A DNA stretch of 64,000 nucleotides from Orobanche coerulescens (GCA_033398695.1 CM065805.1:73500762-73564761); one strand, 5' to 3'; numbered from the stretch's first letter, positions 44,770 through 57,080 are shown. Made by a program: numbers and translations. Notes: a model not told the origin generated them from the sequence alone.

Positions 44770-45733
44770 TGATACGAAACCGACTACTCCAAGCAAAGAA
44801 GACGAAGTAAGAATTGACGTAAAACATCTCGACCATACTCCAACGTACTTGGGCGAAAGAACGGAAACGAGGCACGGAGTTGCCTTGATAATTGGAATTG
44901 GAGTAACTTAAACAAAGACAACTTGCATCTTGGGGAGGGGAAGAGGTTCAAGTGGCAACTAAACAATAAAAGACTGTTCAGCATCTTCTTACAAAAGCAG
45001 CAGGATTCTTGGCAAAAGGCGGCTGTCAACTTTCAACTTGGAGACAAGGCCCAGCTTTTACTTTTGTCTGCAAGTGACATGGGGGAACCTTTAATTATCT
45101 TTTCATTATTTTAAGAACAGCTTGTATTAGTTTAGTTTATCTTGTCAGGCTACTTTGCCTATAAATAGTGGCGATGAAGTGTAGTGAAGGATTATTGAAT
45201 GTTGAAGAAATAAGAACACTTTGTGTTTTTTCCCTGGTGAATGCTTTTCATCAAAACTTGGTTTTTATTCGACGCATTTCGAGTATTAATCTGATTGATT
45301 CTCAATAGGTCTTGAGGAGAAATCACTTTATCAAATTATAGGTCTAGTTTGATAAAAACATCTGTTTATATCCTGTTTCGATATTCTCTTTGTTTTCGAT
45401 ACAGTTTCATACTTGTTCAGTAATTCGCATATTGTTCGATCCTTTGAACTTGTTTCCTATTGAATTCGTGTCCACCCGAAACGTGCTGTTTCGAGTGTAG
45501 CTATTGGGAAGTGGACTGCATCAAGTCTTTACTTTTGTCAAATTCCTGTATTGTTGCTGTATCGAGTTGCCGTCATACATTCCTGTCGCGAGTGCTTGCC
45601 GCTAGCCTGTATTACCGCTATAGCGAACTGTTGTCATCAGTTCCAGACAGTTTCTTGCCGATAGCTTCCGTCTGACAAAAAGCCTTCCGCTGTATCGATA
45701 CCGAATTCGCATCACCAGCGATAATTCGTATCA
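44770..45733 (+). repeat. 3' LTR of the CRM-like host element
   Basis: Starts TGATACGAAACC and ends TTCGTATCA, 964 bp. The pol frame continues into it to a stop at 44909-44911, as reported for CRM-type elements. TATAAATA at 45160-45167 is a TATA candidate. U5 (45350-45720) has degenerate repeats of CTGTATCGA type. It differs strongly in U3 from the LTR at 17778-19036. Confidence 0.87.
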
Positions 45734-46305
45734 CCTTGCCCTTCCCCTTGAAGCCTTGACTTGTGGTCCCATCTGCTTCTTAATCTTTTCTTCTTGTTCT
45801 TAGACCTCCGAGGTCCAGAAGAAATCACAAGAGCAGACTCCTTCATCTGCGGAGTCTTCATCTGAGACTGAGCGGTCACAAGTTTGTTCATTAGCCCAGC
45901 TAAATTACATGCAATCTCATTGCAGTTGAAGTTCATAACAAACTGTGAGAAGGAATCAGGGAGGGACTGTAGGATAAGGTCGGTTTGAAGAGAAGCATCC
46001 ATTTTAAAATCAAGAACCTCCAATCTCTCGATCATGGATATCATTTTGAGGACATGTTCCCCAACCTTCTCACCTTCCTTCATCCTTGCACCGAACAGTT
46101 GCTTGGATATCTCATATCTAGCAGTTTTGCTGTACTCACCATAAAGTTTGGTTAAGTGAGATAGAATTTGCCTAGCAGAAGTCATTTTCTCATGAGCTCT
46201 CTGAAGCTCATTTGACATAGAAGCCATCATGTAAGCACAGACTTTTACGTCATCCTTAACCCCCTTTTCGTGGTTTTCGATCTCCTCTTGATTGGCTCTG
46301 GTCCG
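45734..46305 (-). pseudogene. Copia gag fragment
   Basis: Minus strand, open from 46230 to about 45740: YMMASMSNELQRAHEKMTSA, ARYEISKQLFGARMKEGE, SMIERLEVLDFKMD and GLMNKLVTAQ. This is the same gag as at 26900-27560 but without its frame breaks, so it is a useful reference for that copy. It is cut by the CRM-like LTR at 45733 and by unassigned DNA at about 46305. Confidence 0.9.
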
Positions 46306-46640
46306 TGTTGTGCGGCGATTAATACGCCTCGGCAGAGGTGATCACCTCAACCGCGATCGACTTCCAAGAAGCATCAGCAGCCCACCAACGGGTACAAAGG
46401 CCGGTCGGCCCAAGTTAAGTGTCAAATAAACCAAGGCAGTCTTACCAAACGAAGATGTCAAATCGAGATCAAGTACCGAGCGATCGACGTCTAGGGCGAT
46501 CGTCTTTAGGTACCTAGCGATCATCTCTAGTGCCCGACCAAGGACCGTCTTATGCCACATGTAAACCCTGAATCTCTGGAAGAAGGCCCACGTGCAGACC
46601 CACAAACAGCACAGCAGGAGAAGGCTTTTTGACTCCATCC
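46306..46640. other. Unassigned 335 bp
   Basis: GC-moderate DNA with repeated GCGATCG strings (about 46355, 46475, 46500). The Tat-like LTR at 48200-48240 has similar strings (GACGATCGC, CCGATCGCCC), so it may belong to that element, with the LINE inserted between. A minus-strand open frame of 129 residues crosses it without recognisable content. Confidence 0.35.
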
Positions 46641-48100
46641 CATCACCAGCTGTAAGTGACAAGGATAGCCTCTCACCTACCGACAGAATTGATGGTCGGG
46701 TGAGTGACTGGGCTTGTAGATCTCTGTCCATGGCCGGTCGTTGTCAGATTATTCGGTCTGTGTTATCTTCTCTTTACATTTATTGGGCCTGTATTTTTAT
46801 CCTGCCTAAGGGCGTGCTTGCCTTTATTGAGAAGCGTTTAAAGCGTTTTCTTTGGAAAGGTTCTCGTGACTCTGGGCATGTTAAAGTGGCTTGGTCTAAG
46901 GTTTGCTTGCCTGTAGAGTGTGGTGGCCATGGTATTACTCCGTTGAGGGTTCGGTATCAGGCCCTTATGACCCGCCATATCTGGGCTCTCCTAGCTGGGT
47001 CTTCTCATTCAGTTTGGGTTAGATGGGTTCGTTCGTATAGAGTTCAGCAGTGCTCTTTTTGGGATATTCCTATCTCTGATGCGTCTTCTTGGTATTGGAA
47101 ACAGCTGCTGAAGTTGTGTCCCCTTGTCATGGGAGCGTTTCAGTATTCTGTTGGTGATGGCGCTTCCTTCCGTTTATGGTCGGATCCTTGGCACCCTATG
47201 GGTTTGATTAGGCATTCTGTGCCTAGAGCGCCCCTTTGGACTGGCATTGATGTGCATGCCCATCTTGGCTCTGTTATTTCTGATGGCCAATGGGTTTGGC
47301 CTGTGGTTGATCGTCCTGGGTTCCAGCAGGTTGTTTCTGCCCTCCCTCATATCTATGGAGGCCAGGATCGCATCTCTTGGAGACCGCATGGCTCAGGTTC
47401 CTATTCTTCCTCGTCTGCTCTTCGATTCCTTAGAGCGTATTCTCCTTCTGTACCGTGGGCCCCTCTGCTTCTTGGTCCCAGGAAGATCCCTAGACACTCC
47501 TTCATATTATGGTTGGCTATTCAGGAGCGTCTTTCGACTATGGATAAGCCTTGGCTGCAGCATGAAGATGGTATTTGTGTCCTTTGTGGGATGGCGTTAG
47601 AGTCTCATTCTCACTTATTCTTCATGTGCCCTTACTCTAGTAGGTATATCTCTATTGCTAGGAGGGAGGTTGAATTTTGTTGGCCTCACTCAGAATGGAG
47701 TACGGGTATTCTTTGGGCGGCTAGGAGGTGGAGAGGAAAGTATGTGGTTAGCGTGGCTTACCGTATCTTTTTAGCGGCATTGGTCTACTTACTTTGGCAG
47801 GAGCGAAATGAGCGGAGATTCAGTCAGAGGCGTCGTGATCCTCACACAGTTACCTTCCAGGGGATTGGTCTTGTTCGTGACATTATCTCTCATCATTGGC
47901 CGCCTCATTCCTTATCTGCGGTGGCTATTAGGCGTATTTGGAGGGTTGCTTGGTAGTTCCATTGTAACTCTTTTATTACTCTTTTATTATTCTTCTGTTT
48001 CGTGATGTTGGTGCACCTTCTGTAATGGTTGCTGGGTACTGGCCTGCCTTGTTGGCCAATCTTTTTTTATTAATGCAATTGACTTTTCCCAAAAAAAAAA
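46641..48100 (+). pseudogene. LINE (L1-type) ORF2 C-terminus with 3' UTR and poly(A)
   Basis: From about 46660 the frame reads DRIDGRVSDWACRSLSMAGR, then SVLSSLYIYWACIFILPKGV, the thumb/connection after RT in plant LINE ORF2, and runs open to 47956. Near the end lies a zinc-binding RT-associated domain: FILWLAIQERLSTMDK, CVLCGMALESHSHLFFMCP and LLWQERNERRF. About 130 bp of 3' UTR is followed by A10 at 48091-48100. It is 5'-truncated, the usual result of incomplete target-primed reverse transcription. No clear target-site duplication is seen. Confidence 0.9.
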
Positions 48101-48749
48101 GGCGCCCTAGGTGGGACCTCCCAGGACTGAGTCGGGGCACATCTCGGTTTCTCATTGGTTCGCACAGTTGACATCCTGTAGCAGCCGCGGACTTTAAGGA
48201 AATGGACCTATGTGCTGGGACGATCGCTCCGATCGCCCTTAATGGCGTGTCAGAAGCACTAAATTAGCAGTTAATGCAGAAAGGCGCTCACCTGTTTGGG
48301 GGATTGAGACATCCCAACTCCTCTCCTATAAATAGAAAACTTTCAGCATTTGGAAGGGACTTTTGGAACTTTTGGACTTTGCGCCCATACATGGAGAGAG
48401 GTTCAAACTTTCGACATTTACACAGAGATTCCATACGCACACAGCACTTCATCCTTGTAACAAGAACTCACAGAGCATTAACTCTGGTTCTTCCTGCAAT
48501 CATCAACACTCAAGAGCTAGACAACTAGGGTTATTACACTCATTGTAATCGTACTCTAACATTAATAGTTGTACTCCAAAGTAGTATTTTTATTAATAAT
48601 ATCTCGTGAGAGCATTCAAGCTCGGGATTAACAATCCCGACAAATCTTATGTTATTTAAATTCCATCGTACGTGCTCTCGCATTTTGTTTATTACTCACC
48701 CGTAGCCAAATCCAGCAAATCATTCCGAATAATATTTTGGGTAACAACA
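48101..48749 (+). repeat. Tat-like gypsy LTR (5' LTR, start uncertain)
   Basis: TATAAATA at 48327-48334, then transcribed-looking sequence. The LTR ends GGGTAACAACA at 48749, directly before a primer site beginning TTGGCGC. That primer class is used by Tat/Athila-type gypsy elements. The left end may be lost to the LINE insertion. No gene inside. Confidence 0.68.
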
Positions 48750-48768
48750 ATTGGCGCTAGAAGAGGGG
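48750..48768 (+). other. Primer-binding site of the Tat-like element
   Basis: ATTGGCGCTAGAAGAGGGG just after the LTR end; TTGGCGC start as in Tat-type elements. Confidence 0.65.
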
Positions 48769-48915
48769 CGCTTGAACCCTTATTTTCTCTCCGACCGTTT
48801 CGAAGAACACTCACTGTTTTCCAGAACATATACTTGAAGAAACACTCATTGTTCTTCAAAGAAAAACCCCCGTGATAATGACGTCTGCCATCACCTCGAA
48901 GAGAGCCACCTTACG
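48769..48915 (+). pseudogene. Tat-like leader and first codons of gag
   Basis: A short leader with repeated AACACTCA(C/T)TGTT strings, then ATG at 48878 and MTSAITSKRATL, cut at 48915 by the family C LTR. The following open frame to 49471 is a fusion with LTR sequence, not a natural gene. Confidence 0.55.
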
Positions 48916-50468
48916 TGATACAACCACGGTTGTGCTACCAATAGAGTTAGGAATGGTTGGAGCCGTCATGGAGCCCACTGGTCCTATCACACGTACACGT
49001 GCTAGGAAGTTGAGAGAACAAACGACTGAAATATTGAGAACGGGTGACACTAACACCACCTCACGAAATAAACTTAATGCACGTTCCACACCTGTTACCT
49101 TATTATCTGTTACTAACTCTTATGAAGACAACTCGATTCCTACTCAAGAGGTTTATTGTATGGCCTCGATCAAATACTCTCTTGAAGACCCTGACACTGA
49201 GGCTGCTTGGAGTGCACTGAATAAAGACTCTGAACCTAATAGAATTCACGTCCAAAGAAAAGAAGAAGACAAACTCGTCCTTAAGCTACCCGAATTTGAA
49301 GTGGAAATCATGTCTAAGTTTAGTGACTGTGCGACGGTGGATCTACTTGAGATTCAAGAAGGCCCTACAGTTGTTCAAATTATAAGCCCAGATATAGCTT
49401 TGCTTGAGGGCGGCCCAGATATAGCTAAAAATAGAAAGCTTGAGGGCGGACCCCAGATATTGCCTAAATAATGGCATGAGGGCGTCTTTGTCGAATTTCC
49501 TGAAAATGAGAGTTAAATCATAAAACTCGAAAAGGAAAATACTCTATAAAGGATGAACGACTGAAGGTCGACTTGATGGTTAAGGAAAATCCATCCTAAC
49601 ATGAAAATTAGACTTAGGCGTGAGGAAGCTTCAAGGAAGCTTCAAAATGAATGTGATGTTGTGAAGACCAAGACCTTTTCAAGACTTCTTTATTTACTTT
49701 CTAGGATAGTTGTTGTTAGTTTATTTCCTTTTAATCTAGTCACATGTGTGACCGCCCTTCATTGTCTTAGAAATAGGAACACTCTTGATTTTATTCCCTT
49801 GGTTTAATATGTTAGGAATAATATAGTTTATTCTGTACACTCCTATAAAAGGAGGCCTTTTGGTAATGAAAAGAACATATCACTTTTGCAATCAGCAATA
49901 TATTTTGGCCTTGTGCTTGAGTGCAGAGCTGTTGCTCGAATTTTCTTGAGTATTATTCTTATAATTCTCACTTCTACATTCTTACAATTTTAGTTCATAA
50001 AATTGTTAAGTCTTAGTCACAAAAACTTGAGTTCTTAGAATAATCCTGAACGTTTCTTTAGAACAGGATTCTACGGAAATTATAGTGATTAATTCTAAAG
50101 GTTTGAAGTGCCCTCGTCATTTTCGTGTCCAGTCTCGCTGTACCGAAGTGTAGTCCATTGTTGCTGTAACGAAGTACTGTCCAAATATTGCTGTACCGAT
50201 GTGCGATCGACTCTCGCTGAATCGAAGTGCAATCGATTCTGTCTGTATCAAAGTGGTGTCCGAATAGTGCTGTATTGAAGTAGATCGAAGTCTTCTTGTA
50301 TTGAAGAGTATCGAAGTCTTTGTTGTATCAAGTCTTTATCTGCTATTGTTATTTCTTTGTTTCTTTGTTCGTTTTTTTTTACTCCAGAAACCCTACTTCC
50401 ACTTTGTTCAACCACGATTCACAACAGTCCATATATTGGTATCACTATTTGGGTATCGTTTGGTATCA
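48916..50468 (+). repeat. 5' LTR of family C
   Basis: 1553 bp, TGATACAACC...GGTATCA. The first 556 bp are an open frame ([18 protein letters not shown] to EGGPQILPK, stop at 49469-49471) equal to the C-terminal extension of pol in the 3' LTR. TATAAAA at 49844-49850 is a TATA candidate. U5 (50120-50330) has degenerate CTGTACCGAAGTG/GTCC repeats. Confidence 0.87.
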
Positions 50469-50470
50469 TT

Positions 50471-50486
50471 TGGTATCGGAGAACGG
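50471..50486 (+). other. Primer-binding site of family C
   Basis: TGGTATCGGAGAACGG two bases after the LTR end, again of the initiator-Met-tRNA type. Confidence 0.7.
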
Positions 50487-50620
50487 TTTAGTCGTTCCTC
50501 TCTTATCTTTTATTCTCATATATATATATATAATTAATTTTGTGGTTCGCATTGGAGTTAAATTGCTGTGTTTTAGCTAAGATATTCGATACTTGTTTCC
50601 TGTTTCGAATCACTTGGTAC

Positions 50621-50859
50621 ATGATGACAGGATCAAGAAACTCGAAGGATGGTGAAACTCCAGCACCTAGACGAGCCGGGAAGGATCCCGTAGATGAGGA
50701 AGAGGTCCTAAGCGATGACCCAGTTACTAATAAAATCCAAAGCTTCCGTGATGTGCAATTCCAACTCGAAGGCCTGACATCCTACATACGAAGGATGGAA
50801 AACATGATGTTGGAGATGAGAGAAGAGCTGAAATCCCATAGGACTTCACAAACTCCCGA
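50621..50859 (+). pseudogene. Family C gag, N-terminal part
   Basis: From ATG 50621: MMTGSRNSKDGETPAPRRAG, then an acidic stretch and a probable coiled coil (LTSYIRRMENMMLEMREELK) ending SQTPEP. Such a helix is common near the N-terminus of plant gypsy Gag. It is cut at 50859 by the solo LTR and continues at 52216. Confidence 0.75.
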
Positions 50860-50864
50860 ACCTA

Positions 50865-52210
50865 TGATACGAATTACGTATTAAGATGAACGTAAATTCG
50901 CCGGAAAATGCAGCGGATATATCTTTTATCTCACAACACTCGTATATGTGTAACACTCGTAAAAATTAATCGAAAGTAGGGCAATTCGGCTTCCGTAAAC
51001 AAGATAATATGAAAGTAAATTATCAAACTAGATCTATAGTTTGATAAGGCAATCTCTCCTCAAGACCTATTGAGAATCGATTAAATTACAACTCGAAGAC
51101 ACGTCGAATTATAATCAAGGTGTGCTGAAAATCATTCAACAATGAATACATACAAGTGTATTTCATTTTTTCTTAACTTCAAAGTTGATTTCAAATGATG
51201 AATATGAGTCTAATATATAGCCAATACAACTACTAATAAGACCAAACAAGATCACACAAGATCAAGCTAAAAGACAAGTAAATAATAAACTAAACTATCA
51301 AGACTTTGACAAAGATTGAAAGCAACATCTTGGTGTCTTCTTCCTCCTTTATTTCGGCCGATTTGGTGATTGTGACATGAGCTAAATCTTCTATCTTGAT
51401 CTTTATATGGTGGACTTTGAAACATGAAAGTAAAGTTGAAAGAAGTGGGGACAAATTATGTGAAGACATTGGACAAAAAAGGGGGGGAGTGGGAATCGGC
51501 CAAATTCATAAGGTGTGGGATCTTTTGTCTTTGATCTTTTTCAAAGATCATGATCTTTTTCAAAGATATTGGCATGATCTTCAATCATGATCTTCAATCA
51601 TGATCTTCAATCATGATCTTCAATCATGATCTTCAATCATGATCTTCATGATCTTGGCATGATCTTTGTCATTGAGGGAATCGGCCGAAGGTGTTGTTGA
51701 GGGATGGAGCGGCCGAACCATATTGGTTGTGTAGTCTTCAATCAATCTTTGAACAATCTTAGCAAGATCTTGGACATGTTGTCAAGGTTGATTGTGAGGC
51801 ATCTTGGACATATCTTTTTATCAAGATTTTGACATAAAACAAATGCCAAAGGGGGGGGGGAGGGTGTTCGGCCGATGTGTTGCATGTAAAGGAAGGAATT
51901 TTTCAACATGTGGGGGAAGTATCTTCAAAGTGGGGACAAGATCAAAGGAAATCTTTGAAAGTGACATACTTGAACAAAATGGAGGAGAACCCACGTTTTC
52001 AATGCATGAAGAAGGTGGATGAGTGCATGGTTCGTAATTTCTTCATGTATACGTAAAATATGTTCAAGGTTACTTCAAGTCTCGTATTAGTCATCTCGAC
52101 CAAAGAAGTAAGTGCATGTCGTGTAGGTGCATGTGTGTGCATGGCCGTATACATGGTTGCATGGTCGTCTACGTCGTCTTTCTTTGGTTGGACATGTCGA
52201 TCTTGTATCA
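50865..52210 (-). repeat. Solo LTR of a CRM-like element with perfect TSD
   Basis: 1346 bp, plus strand TGATACGAATTACG...CTTGTATCA, flanked by ACCTA on both sides (50860-50864 and 52211-52215). It contains the shared R/U5 block in reverse (CTAGATCTATAGTTTGATAAGG at about 51029, CAAGACCTATTGAGAATCG at 51061). No internal gag or pol. U3 holds a 13-bp tandem repeat (51580-51650) and G-runs at 51480 and 51855. Confidence 0.93.
51580..51655. repeat. 13-bp tandem repeat GATCTTCAATCAT
   Basis: About five perfect head-to-tail copies of GATCTTCAATCAT within the U3 of the solo LTR, with looser ATGATCTT copies on both sides. Confidence 0.95.
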
Positions 52211-52215
52211 ACCTA

Positions 52216-53710
52216 CTAATAGGAATAGGGAAGATCGATAAAAAGATCCCACAATGGGTGGAAGGGATTCACGGTATAGAGGTAGAGGAAGGGGTAGAAT
52301 TAGGGCAGCCCCTCCACCACCCGAATACTATCTGGAAGATGAATATGACGAGTACTTTGAGGATGATAGGCAGTCTAGGATCGACCGAGAGCCTAGGGAA
52401 CAACAAGGACGGGTAGACGATAAGTAGTGTTAAGTTTTCCATACCACCTTTTGAAGGTAAATATGATCCCGTAACTTATTTTGAATGGGTTAGGAATGTC
52501 GAGGGACAATTTGAGTGTCGAAACTTTTCTGATCTTAAGAAGGTTAAGATTTCTACTGTAGAGTTCACTGGGTATGCTCTTGTATGGTGGGATCATGTAG
52601 TTCAACTTAGGCATCGACGTTGGGATAGACCGATAGATACATGGGAAGAGCTTAAGCGAGTGATGAAGGAAAGGTTTGTTCCTAGCTATTACATGAGGGA
52701 CCTTAGGTATAGTCTTCAAACTTTAAGGCAAGGGACTAAGTCGGTAGACGATTACTATAAGGAAATGGAAACCGGACTAATTAGGTGTCATATAGAGGAG
52801 GACCATGATAGCACCATGACTAGGTTCTTAGCCGGACTTAATGTTGAGATTAGAGACCAATTAGAGCTCATGACCATGCATGACTTAGAAGAGATGGTGC
52901 ACACAGCTAGGAAGATAGAGATCCAAGTTCGGAGGCGTCAAACTAGGAAGAACACCACTCCTAGTATCCCATGGAAATCGAGACAGCCCACTAACCATTG
53001 GGAAGACCCTAAACCGTTGGTCAATAGGGTCCAGTCAGCCCCTAATCCGCCAACTAAGTCCCAACCTTCACCAAATTCCAAACCTCAAACTAGGACACAT
53101 GAGATTCGATGTTATAGGTGTCAAGGTATAGGTCACCTAGCCCCGAACTGTCCAAATAAGCGAGCTGTGGTCATTAAGTCAGGGGAAATAACGACTGAAA
53201 GTGAGGGTGAAGAAGAGATTAAGGATGAGGATAGTGGAGAAGAGATAGAAGAATGTAACGAAGAGATCTTAGAAGGGAAGATTAATGTAGTGCTTAGAAT
53301 GTCCTTGTCAGCTAAGATGGTGGCAGATGAGGATAGCCAGAGGGTGAACTTGTTTCAATGTAGGTGCTACATTAAGGAGAAACTCTATAGTATGATCATA
53401 GATGGGGGTAGTTGTGTCAATGTCGTTAGCACAGCCTTGGTGCAAAAACTAGAACTTAAAACCGAACCCTAAACCATATAAGTTGATGTGGATGAATAAT
53501 GCTGGAGAACTAAAGGTAGTGAGTAGATGCACCGTGCCCTTTTATGATAGGTAGGTACGAGGATGAAGTAGTTTGCGATGTCGCCCCTATGCATGCCACC
53601 CAGATCCTTTTAGGAAGACCATAGCAGTACGACCGCAAAGTTACTCATGATGGGTTTTCGAACAAGTATTCCTTCATCTTTGGGAAGAAGAAATTCAACC
53701 TATCACCTAT
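52216..53710 (+). pseudogene. Family C gag (capsid, nucleocapsid) and protease
   Basis: After the solo LTR: an RGRGRGRIR stretch and acidic EYYLEDEYDEYFEDD (frame-broken near 52420). The capsid domain follows (FSIPPFEGKYDPVTYFEWV, LVWWDHVVQLRHRR, VKISTVEFTGYA), then from 52660 an open frame with a tail of basic residues, the CCHC knuckle CYRCQGIGHLAPNCP, an acidic linker and the protease motif MIIDGGSCVNVVST. A stop at 53470 and frameshifts to 53710 break the rest of protease. Confidence 0.88.
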
Positions 53711-54983
53711 GACCCCTAAACAAATCCTTGAAGATCAGAGGATATTAGAGCAAGCACTGAGAGAAAACGAAAAAAAAAGAAGGAAAAGAAAACAGTCACG
53801 GTATTCCCTAAAGGGATAAAAACCGTCGCCCTTTGTAGGGCTAGTGAGGTTAAACAGGCCTTACTAGCAAGACGGCCTATGGTTTTATTACTATTTCGTG
53901 ATGTATTGCTTAATATTCCATCTATTCCTGATACTACTAATCCATTGATTGTCTCATTATTGCAGGAGTTTGAAGATGTGTTTCCCGAGGAGACACCACC
54001 CAGATTGCCGCCCGTTCGAGGCATAGAACACCAGATCGACTTCGTTCCAGGATCTTCAATACCAAACCATCCTGCATACCGAAGTAACCTAGAAGAGACT
54101 AAAGAAATGCAAAAGCAAGTGGATGAGCTACTAGCAAAGGGACATGTGAGGGAAATTATGAGTCCTTGTGCAGTTCTGGTGTTGCTAGTACCAAGCAAAG
54201 ATGGCTCGTGGAGGATGTGCGTAGACTATCGTGCAATAAACAACATTATGGTGAAATATCGACATCTCATCCCTAGACTTGATGACATGTTAGATGAATT
54301 ATATGGTTCCATAATATTTTCAAAAATTGATTTAAAAAGTGGGTACCATCAGATTCGAATGGAAAACAGCTTTTAAAACTAAACATGGTTTGTATGAGTG
54401 GTTAGTTATGCCATTTGGGCTCACTAATGCACCAAGCACATTTATGAGGGTAATGAATCATGTTCTACGTGCTTTTATTGGAAAATTTGTTGTTGTATAC
54501 TTTGATGATATCCTAATATATAGCAAAAGTTTGAATGAACATATAAAGCATTTGAAAGATGTGTTGCTTGTGCTTAGAAAGGAACACTTGTTTGCTAACA
54601 TTCAAAAGTGCAACTTTGGCACCGAGAAATTGGCTTTCCTTGGTTTTGTTGTTAGTTCCCAGGGGATTCAGGTCGATGAAGAGAAAGTGAGGGCAATTAG
54701 AGAATGGGATAGCCCCAAAAATGTGAGCGAAGTTCGAAGCTTCCACGGCTTGGCAAGCTTCTACCGCCGGTTTGTACCCAACTTCAGTATTGTAGCCGCC
54801 CCTTTGACCGAGGTAATCAAGAAGAATGTTGGATTCAAGTGGGAACAGGAACAAGAGACGGCCTTCAAGGCCTTGAAAGAAAAACTGACGAACGCTCCAC
54901 TGCTAGCCCTGCCGAATTTTGCTAAGTCTTTTGAGATCGAGTGTGATGCATCCGGTACAGGTATAGGAGCTGTTTTGATGTAA
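53711..54983 (+). pseudogene. Family C reverse transcriptase
   Basis: 53879-54376 encodes the RT N-terminus ([62 protein letters not shown]). A small deletion at about 54360 removes a few codons and shifts the frame. 54339-54983 continues with [13 protein letters not shown], catalytic [11 protein letters not shown] and [11 protein letters not shown], then reaches the RNase H start ([15 protein letters not shown]). It ends at TAA 54981-54983, where family relatives have Gln. Confidence 0.9.
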
Positions 54984-57080
54984 GAGGGTAGGCCGATTGC
55001 CTACTTCAGTGAGAAGTTGGGAGGAGCTTCGCTGAACTATCCAACTTACGACAAGGAATTGTATGCCTTGGTTCGAGCACTCGAGACTTGGAAACATTAC
55101 TTATGGCCCAAAGAGTTCGTGATACACACTGATCACGAGTCCTTGAAACATCTTAAGGGGCAACAGAAGTTGAATAGGAGGCATGCTCGATGGATGGAAT
55201 TCACAGAGACGTTCCCGTACGTGATCAAATACAAACAGGGAAAAGAAAATGTCGTTGCTGATGCTCTATGTCGCAGGTATACCTTCCTGACTGCTTTAGA
55301 TTCGAAAATACTTGGTTTGGAATTGATTAAAAATCTGTACGAGAAAGATATTGATTTTGGCGAGATTTTCATTACTTGTGAGAAGTCTGGGGTAGATAAG
55401 TTCTATAAGAGCGATGGTTTTCTGTTTAAGGAAAATAAATTATGCATACCCGCTAGCTCTATACGTGAACTGTTGTTGCTCGAATCGCATGGGGGAGGGT
55501 TGATGGGTCATTTTGGCATTGATAAAACCTTGTCTGTTTTGCAAGAACATTTCTACTGGCCGGGTATGAAACGAGATGTCATTCGTATTTGTGGTCGCTG
55601 TATCGATTGTAAAATGGCTAAAAGTCGAGTTCAGCCTCACAGTTTGTACACCCCACTCCCCATTTCTAATACTCCTTGGACTGATATATCAATGGATTTC
55701 GTGATAGGATTGCCTATAAACCAGTATGGGAGGGATTCTATATTTGTTGTGGTTGATAGATTTTCAAAAATGGCACATTTCATAGCTTGTCACAAAACTG
55801 ATGATGCATCTCACGTGGCTAATCTTTTCTTTAGAGAGATCGTTCGTTTACATGGAATGCCTAGGACTATAGTTTCTGATCGTGATGCTAAGTTCCTAAG
55901 TTATTTTTGGAAAACCTTATGGGCTAAATTAGGCAAAAAGCTTCTATTTTCTACCACTTGTCACCCACAAACTGATGGGCAAACCGAAGTAGTAAATAGA
56001 ACTCTTTCTACATTGTTAAGGGTTATAATAACAACAAACATTAAAACTTGGGAAGAATGTTTGCCACATGTTGCGTTTGCTTATAATCGAACAGTGCATT
56101 CTGCTTCTCAATTTTCTCCTTTTGAGATTGTTTATGGATTTAATCCTTTGACCCCACTTGATCTTGTGCCATTGCTTGTGATTGAAAAGATTAGTACAGA
56201 TGGGAAGAAGAAAGCCGAGCTAGTTAAGCAACTCCATGAGAAAGCGAGAGCTAACGGAGGGATAAAAGAAGTGATCTTCGAATCTGGAGATTGGGTTTGG
56301 TTACATCTGAGGAAGGAAAGGTTTCCTATACAAAGGAGATCAAAATTGCTGCCAAGAGGAGATGGTCCTTTTATGATTTTGGAAAGAATAAATAATAATG
56401 CTTACAAACTAGACTTACCAGGGGAATACAATGTATTTGCTACTTTTAATGTTTCTGACTTGTCTTTGTTTGAAGCAGGTGATCTCGCGGATCTGAGGAC
56501 AGATCCTCCTCAAGAGGGAGGGGATGATACAACCACGGTTGTGCTACCAATAGAGTTAGGAACGGTTGGAGCCGTCATGGACCCCACTGATCCTATCACA
56601 CGTACACGTGCTAGGAGGTTGAGAGAACAAACGAGTGAAATATTGAGAACGAGTGACACTAACACCACCTCACGAAATAAACTTAATGCATGTTCCACAC
56701 CTGTTACCTTATTATCTGTTACTAACTCTTATGGAGACAACTCGATTCCTACTCAAGAGGTTTATTGTATGGCCTCGATCAAATTCTCTCTTGAAGACCC
56801 TCACACTGAAGCTGCTTGGAGTGCACTGAATAAAGACTCCGAGCCTAGAAGAATTCACGTCCAAACAAAAGAAGAAGACAAACTCGTCCTTAAGCTGCCC
56901 GAATTTGAATTGGAAATCATGTCTAAGTTTAGTGACTATGCAACGGTGGATCTACTTGAGATTCAAGAAGGCCCGACAGTTGTTCAAATTCTAAGCCCAG
57001 ATATAGCTTTGCTTGAGGGAAGCCCAAATATAGCTAAAAACAGAAAGCTTGAGGGCGGACCCCAGATATTGCCTAAATAA
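54984..57080 (+). pseudogene. Family C RNase H, integrase and LTR-encoded C-terminus
   Basis: Open from just after the stop to 57080. RNase [29 protein letters not shown]. Integrase: zinc-binding [12 protein letters not shown]...CGRCIDCK; core [41 protein letters not shown]-terminal [31 protein letters not shown]. After [11 protein letters not shown] the frame crosses the LTR start at 56525 and adds about 185 residues ending GGPQILPK, including [12 protein letters not shown]. This is the longest nearly intact pol piece in the window. Confidence 0.9.

Noticed and set aside
46592..47956. A complete host protein gene of 454 codons
   Set aside because: It is the C-terminus of LINE ORF2 with the zinc-binding RT-associated domain, followed by a 3' UTR and poly(A).
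48872..49471. A host gene of about 199 residues
   Set aside because: It is the start of a Tat-like gag joined to family C LTR coding sequence; the same sequence recurs at 56525-57080.
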